64,000 bases of DNA from Pyxidicoccus xibeiensis (GCF_024198175.1 NZ_JAJVKV010000004.1:620001-684000), one strand, 5' to 3'. Positions 45,493-55,284 are shown, numbered from the stretch's first letter. Translations and numbers: made by a program. Notes: a model not told the origin generated them from the sequence alone.

Positions 45493-46221
45493 ATGAGCTT
45501 CTCGCCGCCCGTCACGCCTCCCTCGGAAGTCCTCGCCACCCTGCGCGGCCGTGGCTACGCCGTCCTCAGCCGCGCGGGCCTGTGCGAGCTGGTGGAGACA
45601 CCCGCCTCCGAGCTCGATGCGCTGGTGCCGACCTGGAACGACCTGCCGCCCGACACGTACCTGCGGGATGGCGGGCGCTACCGCTCGCGCCGGCACTCCT
45701 GCTTCGTCGTCGAGGGCTCCGCCCTCCGCCAGGTGCCGCACCGCGCGCACTGGCAGCCCGTCGAGTACAACGCGCTGCACGGCGGCCTGGAGCGCTGGTT
45801 CGAGCCGATGGCCCCGTCCGTCATCGCCCGGCCCGTCTGGTCGAAGCTGCTGAGCGGGATTGCCGCGTGCGGCTCGGCGCTGAAGGGGGCGCAGCCCTGG
45901 TACGTCGAGGCGCACCAGTTCCGCATCGACACCACGGACGGCATCGGCCGGCCGACGCCCGAGGGGGCGCACCGCGACGGCGTGGACTTCGTCGCCGTGC
46001 TGCTCGTCGGCCGTGAGGGCATCAAGGGGGGAGAGACGCGCGTGTTCGAGGCCGCGGGCCCCAATGGCCTCCGCTTCACGCTGACCGAGCCCTGGTCCGC
46101 GCTGCTGCTGGACGACGAGCGCGTGATTCACGAGAGCACGCCCATCCAGCCGCTGGGCGGCGTGGGCCACCGCGACACGCTCGTGCTGACGTTCCGCTCC
46201 AAGGGGTTCCAGGGCCCGTGA
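45493..46221 (+). CDS. 2OG-Fe dioxygenase family protein (PF10014-like)
   Basis: This 242-residue Fe(II)/2-oxoglutarate oxygenase resembles the family that includes L-isoleucine 4-dioxygenase. Key sections are VEAHQFRIDTTDGIGRPTPEGAHRDGVDFVAVLL, with H-x-D as HRDG, and a distal His in ERVIHESTPI followed by RDTLVLTFR (2OG-binding Arg). Members hydroxylate free amino acids, so a free-amino-acid substrate is a fair guess. It is cytoplasmic. The next gene, encoding a membrane acyltransferase, starts 7 nt after its stop, so they probably form an operon; the product could be an acylated hydroxylated metabolite (inference). Confidence 0.82.
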   Translation: MSFSPPVTPPSEVLATLRGRGYAVLSRAGLCELVETPASELDALVPTWNDLPPDTYLRDGGRYRSRRHSCFVVEGSALRQVPHRAHWQPVEYNALHGGLERWFEPMAPSVIARPVWSKLLSGIAACGSALKGAQPWYVEAHQFRIDTTDGIGRPTPEGAHRDGVDFVAVLLVGREGIKGGETRVFEAAGPNGLRFTLTEPWSALLLDDERVIHESTPIQPLGGVGHRDTLVLTFRSKGFQGP

Positions 46222-46228
46222 AGGGTTT

Positions 46229-47263
46229 GTGTCCGACTGCTTCCGCCGGTATGACGCAGGGGTGACGCCCCCTGGACGAGTGCCGCTGTTCGAGAACGCC
46301 CGCGGCCTGCTCATCGTGCTCGTCGTCGTCGGGCACTCGCTCGAGCCGCTCATCGGCCGCGAGCCGCTGGCGAAGGCGCTCTACACCGGCCTCTACCTGT
46401 TCCACATCCCCGCGTTCGCGTTCCTCTCGGGCCACCTGTCGCGCGCGGAGCTGGACCGCAAGGTCGTCCTCGGCATCGCGTGGTCCCTGCTGGCGCCGCT
46501 CGCCATCTTCCAGGCGCTCTACGTGGCGTTCGACGTGTGGGTGCTCGAACGGCCGTGGACACCGCAGTGGCTGGTGCAGCCGTACTGGGTGCTCTGGTTC
46601 CTGTGGAGCCTCGCCTGCTGGCGGCTGTTGCTGCCGCTGCTTCGCCGCGTGCCCATGCCGCTGGGAGTGTCGGTGGCCATCGCGCTCGGGGCCGGGCTGA
46701 TTCCGTGGGTGGGCTACCTGTTCGGCGTGTCCCGGACGCTCGTGTTCCTGCCGTGCTTCGTCGCGGGCCATGTGGTGCGGCGGGAGTGGCTGCTGTCTCC
46801 CAACCCGGCATGGGAGCGGGGCATCGCGCTCGCGGTGTTCGCGGTGCTGGGTGGCTTCGTCTCGGCCCTGGCCCTGGGAATGGTCGCCGCGCCGGACCTG
46901 CAGTGGCTGTACGGCAGCAGCGGCTACCGGGCGATTGGCGTGGCTCCGCTGTCCGGAATCTCGATGCGGCTCGGGTTCCTCGGCTGCGCGCTCGCGCTCA
47001 CCTGGTCCTTCTTCATGCTGTGCCCCCGAGGCGATGGCGCGCTCACCCGCTTCGGTGGACGGAGCCTGGCGCCGTTCCTCCTGCACGGCTTCTTCGTGCG
47101 TGGCCTCGCGAAGGCGGGGCTGTTCTCCGCGCTGCACGGCGTACAGGGGGTGGCGCTCGCGATTGCTGGCGGCGCACTGCTCGCGGTGCTGCTGGGTCAC
47201 CCGCTCGTCGTCGGGCTCACCCGGCCGCTGTGGGAGCCACGGTGGCTGTTCCAGCGAGGCTGA
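46229..47263 (+). CDS. Membrane acyltransferase (Acyl_transf_3 family)
   Basis: This 344-residue protein has about ten membrane helices and the Acyl_transf_3 N-terminal signature: LFENARGLLIVLVVVGHSLEPLI with the catalytic-type His, then FHIPAFAFLSGHLSR. These enzymes acetylate sugars or polysaccharides from the cytoplasmic side. It starts at a GTG codon 7 nt after the 2OG dioxygenase gene, so the two are coupled. The substrate is unknown. Confidence 0.82.
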   Translation: MSDCFRRYDAGVTPPGRVPLFENARGLLIVLVVVGHSLEPLIGREPLAKALYTGLYLFHIPAFAFLSGHLSRAELDRKVVLGIAWSLLAPLAIFQALYVAFDVWVLERPWTPQWLVQPYWVLWFLWSLACWRLLLPLLRRVPMPLGVSVAIALGAGLIPWVGYLFGVSRTLVFLPCFVAGHVVRREWLLSPNPAWERGIALAVFAVLGGFVSALALGMVAAPDLQWLYGSSGYRAIGVAPLSGISMRLGFLGCALALTWSFFMLCPRGDGALTRFGGRSLAPFLLHGFFVRGLAKAGLFSALHGVQGVALAIAGGALLAVLLGHPLVVGLTRPLWEPRWLFQRG

Positions 47264-47383
47264 CCCGCGCCGGGGAGTGGAGCTGCTCGCGCATATATAA
47301 TGATGCGGGCTCGCGGCCCTCCGCCGGTGCGGGAAATGTCGTCGCGGGTCCTCCCTGCACACCCCATGTGCGCGGAGCCTGCC

Positions 47384-48541
47384 TCAGGCCCGCAGCGCAT
47401 CGAGGATGGACAGGCGCGCGGCGCGCAGCGCGGGCAGCAGCCCACCGACGAGTCCCATCAGCGTGCCGAACAGCAGCGCGCCCACGACGATGCCGGGCGT
47501 GGGCGTGAAGCCGAAGCTCACCTCCGCGAAGGTCTGGAAGTTCAGCGTGCGGATGTGAATCCACCGCGTGGCCAGCGCCCCCAGTGCGCCCAGCACGCCG
47601 CCCGCCGCGCCCAGCATCGCGGACTCCACCACCACGCTGGCCAGCACGCTGCGCCTCCGGAAGCCCACCGCGCGCAACATGCCCAGCTCGGCGATTCGCG
47701 TCGCGACCTGCGCGTACATCGTAATCATCGCCCCCAGCACCGCGCCCACGCTGAAGACGAAGGACACGAACAGCCCCAGCACGCGGATGAAGGTGGCCAG
47801 CCCACTGGCCTGGTCCGCCCAGTAGCGGGGCTCCGGCTTCGCCTCCAGCGTGAAGCGCGCGTCCTCCCCCACGCGACGCACGAAGGCGTCCATGTCCTCC
47901 GCCGAGCGCAGCCGCACCAGCGCGGAGCTGTACTCCGGCCGCCCGAAGGCCGAGCCCAGCCGCGAGGCGTCTCCCCAGAGCTCCGACTCGAAGGCGCCCG
48001 CTCGCGCCTCGAAGACGCCCACCACCGGCCACCGCTGCTGGGCGAAGCGCAGCTCGCCGCCCAGCGTCGCCTCCGGTGACGTGCCCACCAGCGCGCTGCC
48101 CAGCGCCACCTCGTTCGTCCCTGGCCGAGGCGCGCGCCCCGAGACGAGCCGCACCTCCGGCCGCGCCGCGAAGCTCTGTGGCCCCACGCCCCGCGCGGTG
48201 GTGTTCATCGCCTGCCCGCCGTCGCGAGGCAGGGCCACCAGCACCACCAGCTCACCGGCCACCAGCGGCGCTCCGTCCGGCCCCGACGCCACCGCCGGGT
48301 CCGTGGCCAGCACGCGCACCGCGTCCCGCTCCACCGCGCTGACCAGCTCGCCGGTGGCACCCTTGCGGAGGATGACGGCGTTCGCCGGGTCGCCTCCGGC
48401 GGCGAGCGCGGACTCGATGCCGTTGGCCAGCATCAGCACTGCGGAGAAGACGAACACCACCAGTCCCAGGCCCAGCACCGTCAGGCCCGTGGACAGCCGC
48501 CGGGCCCAGAGGCTGCGCGCATTGTAGAAGAGCGGCACCAT
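47384..48541 (-). CDS. ABC transporter permease, FtsX/MacB-type (2)
   Basis: This 385-residue permease has one N-terminal helix (STGLTVLGLGLVVFVFSAVLML), a ~220-residue periplasmic MacB-PCD-like domain, and three C-terminal helices (VLGLFVSFVFSVGAVLGAMITMYAQVATR, VVVESAMLGAAGGVLGALG, VVGALLFGTLMGLVGGLLPALRAARL). The EP-like AQVATRIAELGMLRAVG loop is typical of FtsX-family permeases. It is the last gene of a four-gene operon, 3 nt after the other permease gene. Such systems export lipoproteins, peptides or antibiotics by coupling ATP hydrolysis to periplasmic motion. Confidence 0.9.
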   Translation of the reverse strand: MVPLFYNARSLWARRLSTGLTVLGLGLVVFVFSAVLMLANGIESALAAGGDPANAVILRKGATGELVSAVERDAVRVLATDPAVASGPDGAPLVAGELVVLVALPRDGGQAMNTTARGVGPQSFAARPEVRLVSGRAPRPGTNEVALGSALVGTSPEATLGGELRFAQQRWPVVGVFEARAGAFESELWGDASRLGSAFGRPEYSSALVRLRSAEDMDAFVRRVGEDARFTLEAKPEPRYWADQASGLATFIRVLGLFVSFVFSVGAVLGAMITMYAQVATRIAELGMLRAVGFRRRSVLASVVVESAMLGAAGGVLGALGALATRWIHIRTLNFQTFAEVSFGFTPTPGIVVGALLFGTLMGLVGGLLPALRAARLSILDALRA

Positions 48542-48544
48542 GGC

Positions 48545-49711
48545 TCAGGCCACCTTCCTCAGGCCCTCCGCCACGGGCAGGCGCACCGCGCGCAGGGCGG
48601 GCACGGCTCCGGCCAGCAGCGACACCGCCAGCGCCGCGAGCACGGACAGCACCAGCGTGCGCACCTGCATCACGTTGTCCGGGAGCTGGCCGAACTGCGA
48701 GGCGATGAGCCGCGCGAAGCCATTCACCAGCGAAGGTGCCGCGAGCACGCCCAGCGCCGCCGCCGCCAGGCCGATGACGGCGGACTCGGCGAGCACCAGC
48801 AGCACCACCTTCCCCGGGCGGAAGCCCATCGCGCGCAGGGTGGCGAGGTCCCGGGTGCGCTCGCGCACGCCCATGGCCAGCGTGTTGCCGATGACCAGCA
48901 GGATGATGAGCAGGATGACGGTGGACACCACCCGGATGGCGGTGACGATGGCGGACGACATGGCCACGAAGCCGAGCTGGAAGGCGCGCTCGCTCTCGGT
49001 CTTCGTGGGGTACGGGCTGTTGGCGAACATCCCGTCGATGGCGGCCGCCACCTCGCCCGAGCGCGCCGGGTCATCCACGCGCACCGCGTAGATGCCAGCC
49101 TGGTCCTTGGCGGCCTCGGGGAGCTGCGCGCTCTCGTTGAGGCACGGGTAGCTGAAGACGAACAGCGTGGTGTCCGCCCCGGGGCGTGTGCCGGTGTAGA
49201 TGCCGCGCACGTTGAAGGTCCAGTCCCCCGGATATATCTGGCCCTTGAGCGTCACCCGGTCGCCGGGCTTCCAGCCGAAGCGCCGCGCCAGCTTGTCGCC
49301 TATCAGCGCGCCGCACGGGTCGCTCCGGAAGGCGGAGAGTTGCCCGGAGGGAGCGGTGAACTCGGGGAAGACCTCCAGGAACGTGGAGGCATCCACGGCG
49401 AAGTTGGCGAAGAAGTCCTTCTGCGTCTCGCCGAGCGTGCCGCCGAACCACTCCTGGTGGGTGATGGCCGTCACCCCGGGCAGCGCGGCGATGCGCGCGT
49501 AGTAGGAGAGCGGCAGCGGCTGGGTGATGGACACCTTGTTGCGGACGATGAGCCGGTCCACCTGCGCCGCCTCCGCGCCGAAGTAGAAGAGGTCGATGAC
49601 GGTGCGCAGGAAGATGAAGGCCGTCACGCCCACCGCGCCCGCGAGGATGGTGAGCCCCAGGCGCAGCGGGTTGCGCAGCAAGTCCCGCCACACGAGCCGG
49701 CCGAATGTCAC
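48545..49711 (-). CDS. ABC transporter permease, FtsX/MacB-type (1)
   Basis: This 388-residue permease shares the layout of the neighbouring subunit: an N-terminal helix ([22 protein letters not shown]), a periplasmic domain, and three C-terminal helices ([83 protein letters not shown]). Two different permeases suggest a heterodimer in the LolCDE manner. Its start overlaps the stop of the ATPase gene by 4 nt. Confidence 0.9.
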   Translation of the reverse strand: MTFGRLVWRDLLRNPLRLGLTILAGAVGVTAFIFLRTVIDLFYFGAEAAQVDRLIVRNKVSITQPLPLSYYARIAALPGVTAITHQEWFGGTLGETQKDFFANFAVDASTFLEVFPEFTAPSGQLSAFRSDPCGALIGDKLARRFGWKPGDRVTLKGQIYPGDWTFNVRGIYTGTRPGADTTLFVFSYPCLNESAQLPEAAKDQAGIYAVRVDDPARSGEVAAAIDGMFANSPYPTKTESERAFQLGFVAMSSAIVTAIRVVSTVILLIILLVIGNTLAMGVRERTRDLATLRAMGFRPGKVVLLVLAESAVIGLAAAALGVLAAPSLVNGFARLIASQFGQLPDNVMQVRTLVLSVLAALAVSLLAGAVPALRAVRLPVAEGLRKVA

Positions 49712-50403
49712 TGGAGCACCCCCTTCTCCAGGTGGTGCACGCGCTCGGCGCGCTCCGCCGCGTGCGGGTCGTGCGTCACCATGACGAGCGTCTTGTGCAG
49801 GTCGCGGTGGAGCACCCCGAAGAGGTCCAGCACGGCCTCGGCCGACTTGCGGTCCAAATCACCGGTGGGCTCGTCCGCGATGATGAGGTCCGGGTCGGTG
49901 ACGATGGCTCGAGCGATGGCCACGCGCTGCTGCTCGCCGCCGGAGAGCTGCGGTGGGCGATGGCCCACGCGGTGGGACAGGCCCACCAGGTCCAATGCGG
50001 CCGCGACGTGCCGGCGCCGCTCGGCGCGAGACAGCGGCGACAGGAGCAGCGGCAGCTCCACGTTCTCCGCCGCGGTGAGCACGGGGATGAGGTTGTAGAG
50101 CTGGAAGACGAAGCCCACGTGCGCGGCGCGCCAGTCGCTCAGCTCGCGGTCGTCCAGTTCCGCCAGGTCGCGTCCTGCCACGGAGACGACTCCCGTCGTG
50201 GGCCTGTCCAATCCGGAGATGAGATTGAGCAGCGTGGACTTGCCGGAGCCGGACGGGCCCATGAAGGCCACGAAGGCGCCGGTGTCGATGGTGAGGTCCA
50301 CCGCCTCCAGCACGGGCACCACCACCGTGCCGCGCCGGTAAGTCTTGGAGACGCCCTCCAGGCGGACCATGGGGAGCGAGGCTGGCACGGCCTCAAGGCT
50401 CAT
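49708..50403 (-). CDS. ABC transporter ATP-binding protein, LolD/MacB-type
   Basis: This 231-residue ATPase has Walker [11 protein letters not shown]-loop FVFQLYN, signature [15 protein letters not shown], Walker [13 protein letters not shown] and the H-loop VTHDPHAA. The N-terminal [20 protein letters not shown] matches the LolD/MacB subfamily that drives FtsX-type permeases. It overlaps the adaptor gene by 4 nt (ATGA) and the permease gene by 4 nt, so it is fully coupled in the operon. Confidence 0.95.
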   Translation of the reverse strand: MSLEAVPASLPMVRLEGVSKTYRRGTVVVPVLEAVDLTIDTGAFVAFMGPSGSGKSTLLNLISGLDRPTTGVVSVAGRDLAELDDRELSDWRAAHVGFVFQLYNLIPVLTAAENVELPLLLSPLSRAERRRHVAAALDLVGLSHRVGHRPPQLSGGEQQRVAIARAIVTDPDLIIADEPTGDLDRKSAEAVLDLFGVLHRDLHKTLVMVTHDPHAAERAERVHHLEKGVLQ

Positions 50404-51638
50404 CCGCTCCCCGCTTCCACCTTCACGCGCCGCCCCTCGCGCAGCCGCCGTGCATCCGGTGCCGCGACGACCTGGGTTCCCGCCGGTGGGCCCTGCTCCA
50501 GTGCGACCTCCTCACCCACGCGTGGCCCGACTCGCACCGGCTGCCGCTCCAGCTTTCCGTCCTTCACGACCCAGACCGCGGGCCCGCCCTCGCCATCCAC
50601 CACCGCGGTGGCGGGGACACGCGGTGGCGTTGCCTTCGGGTCCAGGGCGTCCGGGGGCAGCTCGCTCCTGAGGAAGGACACCTTGGCGCCCATGTCCGGC
50701 AGCGCGCCCTTCGGTACTTCCTGGAAGCGCACCATCACCGTGGCCGTGGCCTTGGAGCGGTCGATGGCGGGGCGCACCGTGCCCACGCGCGCGGGGAAGG
50801 CCTGGTCCGCAAAGGCATCCAGGAAGATGAGCGCCGGCTGTCCCGCGCGGATGCGGGAGAGCTGCTCCTCGCTGACCTCGGCCTCGACTTCGAGCGCGTC
50901 CAGGTCGACCAGCTCGATGATGCCGCCGAGGTTGGTGCCCTCCAGCGCGGCCGGAGCGAGCACGGCGCCCTCGTCCGCGAGCTTGCGCGCCACGGTGCCG
51001 GTGAAGGGTGCGCGCACCACGGTGTGCGAGAGCATCAGGCGCGCGGCCTCGCGGGCGCGGCGCGCGACGCCGAGCTGGGCGCTGGCCGCGTTGAGTTCCT
51101 CGGAGGTGGCGCTGCCGGCGGTCTCCACGTCCAGCAGCTCCGCGCGCGGGATGACACCCTGCTTCGCGAGGTTGCGGGTGCGCTCGGTCGTGCGCCGTGC
51201 GTTGGCGGCCTGGGCGCGGGCAGCGGCCAGGCGGGCCTCGGCGGCGCGGACCTCGGCTTCGGCGCGCGCGAGGGCGACCCGGGCGTCGCGGTCATCCAGG
51301 CGGGCGATGACCTGCCCCTCCTTCACGGGCTCGCCCTCCTCCACCGCGACGTCGACGAGGCGGCCCGCGACCTGTGGCGCGATGACAGAGCGACGGCGTG
51401 AGTCGACATAGCCGGCGGCGGACAGCTCGGTCTGCTGCTCGCCTGGGAGTGGCTCGCGGACCTCGACCACGCGGACGGTGGGGGCGCGGCGGGAGAAGGA
51501 GACGCCGAGCAGGACAAGGACGGCGAGCAGCAGCGCGGCGGGGATGAGCCAGCGCAGCCTGCGACGACGCTTCAGCGGTGCGGCCGAGCGGTCGATGCGG
51601 AGCGCGCTCAGGGGGTTGTGCGGCGGGGCTTCTGCCAC
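50400..51638 (-). CDS. Periplasmic adaptor (HlyD/MFP family) of the ABC exporter
   Basis: This 412-residue membrane-fusion protein has an N-terminal anchor ([19 protein letters not shown]), a biotinyl-lipoyl-like hairpin ([30 protein letters not shown]), a long alpha-helical coiled hairpin rich in Ala/Arg/Glu, and the barrel and membrane-proximal domains ([14 protein letters not shown]). It would span the periplasm to link the ABC permeases to an outer-membrane channel; no TolC-like gene is adjacent. The start is GTG at 51638, with GGGAGA 5 nt upstream. It is the first gene of the operon. Confidence 0.9.
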   Translation of the reverse strand: MAEAPPHNPLSALRIDRSAAPLKRRRRLRWLIPAALLLAVLVLLGVSFSRRAPTVRVVEVREPLPGEQQTELSAAGYVDSRRRSVIAPQVAGRLVDVAVEEGEPVKEGQVIARLDDRDARVALARAEAEVRAAEARLAAARAQAANARRTTERTRNLAKQGVIPRAELLDVETAGSATSEELNAASAQLGVARRAREAARLMLSHTVVRAPFTGTVARKLADEGAVLAPAALEGTNLGGIIELVDLDALEVEAEVSEEQLSRIRAGQPALIFLDAFADQAFPARVGTVRPAIDRSKATATVMVRFQEVPKGALPDMGAKVSFLRSELPPDALDPKATPPRVPATAVVDGEGGPAVWVVKDGKLERQPVRVGPRVGEEVALEQGPPAGTQVVAAPDARRLREGRRVKVEAGSG

Positions 51639-51752
51639 GGCTGTCTCCCGGCGGGGGCCACGGGCCCTCCGGAAGCAAGGTACGGAGGCGTCAGGGGCCG
51701 TGCTGGAGCCGGTGGCTGCTTCCCTCGGGTTCCGGAAGGAGGCGAAGCGCTC

Positions 51753-52541
51753 TCACGCCGAGCCGCCCGCGGCGCGCTTGCGAGCTGGTGCGGCTCGGGG
51801 TGATTTGCGTGCGGGCTTGGAGGACTGGACTGGCAGCTCACGGAAGGTCAGGCCGTCGAGCTCGAAGCGCTCGACGACCTTCTTGAAGCGCTCGGTGACG
51901 ACGAGAACCATCGAAGAGCTCAGCAGCCGGAAGATGTCCAGGTCCCTGGGGAGCGAAGCCTTGTCGAGGATGAGGTGCTTCGGAAGCGTGAGCCCCTGGC
52001 GGCCGCACTTCGGGCATGGAGGAGGGAGGCTGCGTGGAAGGCAGTCCGGATGCAGCCTGCCGCGCGGCTCCAAGTGCAGGTCGAGCAGTTCCGGAACGCC
52101 CTTCGGACGGAAGAGCATCTCCGTCCGAACGCCTCGCAGCCCGCGAAGCCCTTCTGCCTGTAGCAGGTCCAGGACATCAGGCTGGACAAGCAAATCGTCG
52201 GCGTACTGATGGAGGAAGGCTGAGAATGGCCCCCTGGCTTTTCCCACCAGAGAACCAAACGTGGTTCCGGGTTTGAGCGGGAAGCCAGGAGGCAGCAGCG
52301 GGCGGACCTGCTCACGCAGGCGCTCGAACTCCTCGAAGTCCTCCTCCAGATAAGCCTTCGACAGCTTCTTTCCGACTGGATGGTCGGAGAGGTCTACAGC
52401 GGGGTAGTTGAGCCCCGCGCCGCCCCAGGTCGCCTTGCACTCGGGACAGACCACCCCTGGCAGGAGCCATTTGTGGCGCGCGTTATAGCTACCTTTCTTA
52501 TGCGCAATGTCGCCGGAGTCGAGTTGGTAGAAGCGCGGCAT
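51753..52541 (-). CDS. sitI: SitI6-like double-CXXCG immunity protein
   Basis: This 262-residue cytoplasmic protein has the two zinc-ribbon-like motifs CPECKATWGG (near residue 32) and CPKCGRQG (near residue 175), the double-CXXCG family of myxobacteria (TIGR02264). Other family marks are PRFYQLDSGDIAHKKGSYNARHKW at the N-terminus, LEPRGRLHPDCLP in the middle and ERFELDGLTFRELPVQ at the end. Members include immunity proteins of the Sit system, which neutralise the partner SitA toxin. The start is 4 nt after the SitA gene stop with no ribosome-binding site, so it is translationally coupled. The Arg/Lys-rich C-terminus (PARKSPRAAPARKR) may be strain-variable. Confidence 0.88.
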   Translation of the reverse strand: MPRFYQLDSGDIAHKKGSYNARHKWLLPGVVCPECKATWGGAGLNYPAVDLSDHPVGKKLSKAYLEEDFEEFERLREQVRPLLPPGFPLKPGTTFGSLVGKARGPFSAFLHQYADDLLVQPDVLDLLQAEGLRGLRGVRTEMLFRPKGVPELLDLHLEPRGRLHPDCLPRSLPPPCPKCGRQGLTLPKHLILDKASLPRDLDIFRLLSSSMVLVVTERFKKVVERFELDGLTFRELPVQSSKPARKSPRAAPARKRAAGGSA

Positions 52542-52545
52542 GGTG

Positions 52546-53214
52546 TCAGTAGTCCAGGGGTGGGCCCACAAGTAGATGGTAGGGCAGAATGGGCCCTACC
52601 AGGTCGAAGCGGATGATCAACTCGCGCGCATAGCGATACATCTCCTCCTTGGTTGCTCCCTCGTGTCTCTTGCGAAAGTCCCTCCAGGCCGCGTTCCACG
52701 GACCGCCATCTACGCCCTTGTGGATGCGCTTGTGGGTCTCCAGGTCGAGCAGCATCGTCTCCTGATGGATGTTGATGCCCTGAATCTCGAACCACTCCCT
52801 GAGCCCCTCCTGTCGCGGGAAGATGTGGTGCTTCTCGCGAGGCTGAGAAGCCAACGCCTTCGCCATGGCCAGCAGTCGCTTCTGACTGGGCAGCAGTTCC
52901 CGCCCATGCCAGTGAATCTCGAAGACGGGCTCCGCCCTCCCCGGGAACTGCCACACCGTGCTCCAGTTCCGCTGCGGTGAGCCGACCGCGCTCGGCGGAA
53001 GCACGAACGTGCCCCGCGTCCGGACCAGCCGCCCGGGCTCCACGTCCTCGCAGCGGAAGAGGCCACAGGCCTCCTCCGCGCACAGGAACGTGACGCACGC
53101 GCCCTCATCGAGCCGGCTGTATGCCTCCAGGTACTCCGCCACACCCGAAGGCGGCGGAGTCGACGCACAGGAGGCCAGCACTACGGAAAAGCACAGAACC
53201 GCGAGCCGCGACAT
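52546..53214 (-). CDS. sitA: SitA6-like polymorphic toxin lipoprotein
   Basis: This 222-residue protein has a type II signal (MSRLAVLCFSVVLASCAS, lipobox LASC). The N-terminal ~100 residues match the conserved SitA/TIGR02269 lipoprotein part with several cysteines (CVTFLCAEEACGLFRC). The C-terminal toxin domain has an HNH/AHH-like site, KHHIFPRQEGLREWFEIQG followed by LDLETHKRIHKG and GGPWNAAWRDF, predicted to cut nucleic acid. SitA lipoproteins are transferred between myxobacterial cells through outer-membrane exchange by TraA/TraB and kill cells that lack the matching SitI. The sitI gene follows in the operon. A SitB gene is not visible next to it. Confidence 0.88.
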   Translation of the reverse strand: MSRLAVLCFSVVLASCASTPPPSGVAEYLEAYSRLDEGACVTFLCAEEACGLFRCEDVEPGRLVRTRGTFVLPPSAVGSPQRNWSTVWQFPGRAEPVFEIHWHGRELLPSQKRLLAMAKALASQPREKHHIFPRQEGLREWFEIQGINIHQETMLLDLETHKRIHKGVDGGPWNAAWRDFRKRHEGATKEEMYRYARELIIRFDLVGPILPYHLLVGPPLDY

Positions 53215-53286
53215 TCAGCCCCCCAGCCAGTCCCACCACGGACTGGCCGGAGGTCATATCAACACCGCACCGCACCCGTAACGCAG

Positions 53287-54138
53287 TTACTTCTTCCCGT
53301 ACTCCAGCGGAGTCCCCTTCCGCTTCGCGTAGATGTACGCCTCCATGGCGCGCATCCTCGGGTCGTCATCCGCGAGCGGCTTGCCGCGCGCCGGGTTCTC
53401 GATGCACCAGTTGATCATGTCGCGCAGCAGCGCCACGCGGCCCAGCTGCACCTGGTACTTCGGGTACGTCTCCGGGTGCGTATTGGACGCGTCCGGGTGG
53501 CACATGTCGCAAGACACCGCCACCGTGCCGCCAATCGCCGCGGCATCGTGGAAGATGCGGTTGCCCTCCTCCACGAACGCCTGCGTGGACGCCGCCCAGA
53601 TGGCCTCGTCCCGCTCGGAGAACGCGCCGTACGTGTGCCCGTCCTGGATGCGCGCGCCCTGCTGTTGCTGCACCGCCCTGCCGCCGCTCTCCGCCGTGAC
53701 GCCGCCCTCCTTCACCGGACCGCCCGACGTGGGCTTCTCCGGCGTCCGGGGCACCGCCGGCGGGCTGCGAGGCCCCTTGGGGTCCGGGCTCGGCGGAGGC
53801 TTCGGCGCCTGCGCCACCCCCGGCAGCTGCACCGGGTCCCAGTTGGCGTTCGGGTTCTTCTTCAGCCACTCCTCCATCAGGGCTCCCGACACGCGCAGCG
53901 CCTGCTCGCGCGTCAGCGGCTGCCCCTCCTTCACGCCGTCCACCTCCATGGACGTCTCGCCATCGCACAGGCCAATCACCAGGTCGCCGTCCTTCGACTT
54001 CGGCAGCGGGTGCTTCTTCACCTCGGGCGTCGTCGGGGCGGCCACGGGCCGCGGCTCGGGGCCGCCGGCCAGGGCCACGCCCCCAGCGAAGGACAGCAGC
54101 GCGCCCGTCCCCACAAGCAGCTTCATCCGGAAGGTCAT
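53287..54138 (-). CDS. Monoheme c-type cytochrome
   Basis: This 283-residue exported protein starts MTFRMKLLVGTGALLSFAGGVALAGG. It has one heme site, CDMCHPDAS (near residue 205), with YPKYQVQLGRVALLRDMINWC after it, which resembles the cytochrome domain of SoxA-like/diheme proteins; a distal Met is not certain. A Pro-rich linker (APKPPPSPDPKGPRSPP) separates the N-terminal part, containing a Cys (GLCDGE), from the heme domain. It is the last gene of a three-gene operon with a phosphoesterase and a cytochrome c peroxidase, 15 nt after the phosphoesterase. Confidence 0.82.
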   Translation of the reverse strand: MTFRMKLLVGTGALLSFAGGVALAGGPEPRPVAAPTTPEVKKHPLPKSKDGDLVIGLCDGETSMEVDGVKEGQPLTREQALRVSGALMEEWLKKNPNANWDPVQLPGVAQAPKPPPSPDPKGPRSPPAVPRTPEKPTSGGPVKEGGVTAESGGRAVQQQQGARIQDGHTYGAFSERDEAIWAASTQAFVEEGNRIFHDAAAIGGTVAVSCDMCHPDASNTHPETYPKYQVQLGRVALLRDMINWCIENPARGKPLADDDPRMRAMEAYIYAKRKGTPLEYGKK

Positions 54139-54153
54139 GGTGTCCTCTCGCGC

Positions 54154-55272
54154 TCAGTAGCTCGGCAGCTTCGTTCGGGGCGGCGCATCCTGCTTCCCAC
54201 CCGACGCGAGGTAGCTCGCGCGCACGGAGATGGGGTTGCGCTCCCAGAGGTTGTACAGCTTGTCCACCAGTCCCGCCTCCAGCACATCCATCCGCCCGTC
54301 CCCGCAGCCGTCGAACTGGCTGAACGGGTCCGGCCGGTTCATCTGCACCGTGAGCTTCGGCAGCCCCTCCGGCGCGTACGGCCACGGCCACGCCGTGGAC
54401 AGCATCCCGTGGAAGTGGATGTTGTCGATGCGGTTGGTGAGCAGTTGGTGCGTGTGCCCGTGGATGACGGTGACCTTCTCGAAGGGCTTGAGCAGCGCCT
54501 GCACCTCGTCCGCGTCGTCCGTCCAGAAGTTCCAGGGCTTGTAGTACTTGTAGAGCGGCGAGTGGCTGAACACGATGACCGGCGTCTTCTTGTCCACCTT
54601 CGCCAGGTCCTGCTTCATCCACTCGCGCTGCGGGCCGCCCACCTCGAAGCGGGACTGCAGGCCGTTGTCCAGGCCCGCGACAATCTTCATCCGCTCCATG
54701 GGCGTGAGCTTCTTCTCCGTCCAGAAGTCCTTCTCCAGGATGGAGTTGAGCACCACGAAGTGCACGCCCTTGTGGTCGAACGAGTAGTTCGGCGCGCCGA
54801 ACAGCTCCTTCCACAGGTCCCCCATGTCGAGGAACCAGTCGTGCTCGCCCACCATCATCTTCACGGGCGCCTTGAGGCTCTTGAGAATCTGCGCGCCCAG
54901 CTTCAGCTCAGCGGCCTGTCCCAGCTGCGCCAGGTCTCCGCCGAACAGGACGAAGTCCGGCTGCGGATCCAACGCATTCACGTCGTCCACCGCCTTGAGG
55001 ATGGCGCGGACGAACCGGTCATTCAGCTTCTGCTCGTACAGGTGCGTGTCGGAGATGTACGCGAAGGAGAAGCGCGGCTTGGTCCCCTGCGCCTCGGCCA
55101 CGTTGACCAGCTGGAAGCTGTGCGGCGTCCTCAGCCCCAGGCCCGCCACCAGGCCGGCGGAGATGCCCGCCACCCTCATGAACGCGCGGCGGTCCAGCTT
55201 CTGCAAATCGCGGAAGAAGGCGTCGCGCTCCTCGTGGTGCTTCGTCTCGATGCTGCGGAACTTGTTCCCCAT
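54154..55272 (-). CDS. Exported metallophosphoesterase
   Basis: This 372-residue calcineurin-like phosphoesterase carries the full dimetal motif set: YISDTHLYEQ (D-x-H), LFGGDLAQLG (GGD), VGEHDW (GNHD-type), VFSHSPLYK and VIHGHTHQL (GHxH). A hydrophobic region near residues 30-55 (RRAFMRVAGISAGLVAGLGL) with an RR pair resembles a twin-arginine leader, so export in folded form is likely. Substrate unknown. It is coupled with the peroxidase (12 nt) and the cytochrome (15 nt), an unusual trio. Confidence 0.88.
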   Translation of the reverse strand: MGNKFRSIETKHHEERDAFFRDLQKLDRRAFMRVAGISAGLVAGLGLRTPHSFQLVNVAEAQGTKPRFSFAYISDTHLYEQKLNDRFVRAILKAVDDVNALDPQPDFVLFGGDLAQLGQAAELKLGAQILKSLKAPVKMMVGEHDWFLDMGDLWKELFGAPNYSFDHKGVHFVVLNSILEKDFWTEKKLTPMERMKIVAGLDNGLQSRFEVGGPQREWMKQDLAKVDKKTPVIVFSHSPLYKYYKPWNFWTDDADEVQALLKPFEKVTVIHGHTHQLLTNRIDNIHFHGMLSTAWPWPYAPEGLPKLTVQMNRPDPFSQFDGCGDGRMDVLEAGLVDKLYNLWERNPISVRASYLASGGKQDAPPRTKLPSY

Positions 55273-55284
55273 GGGCGGCGCCTC

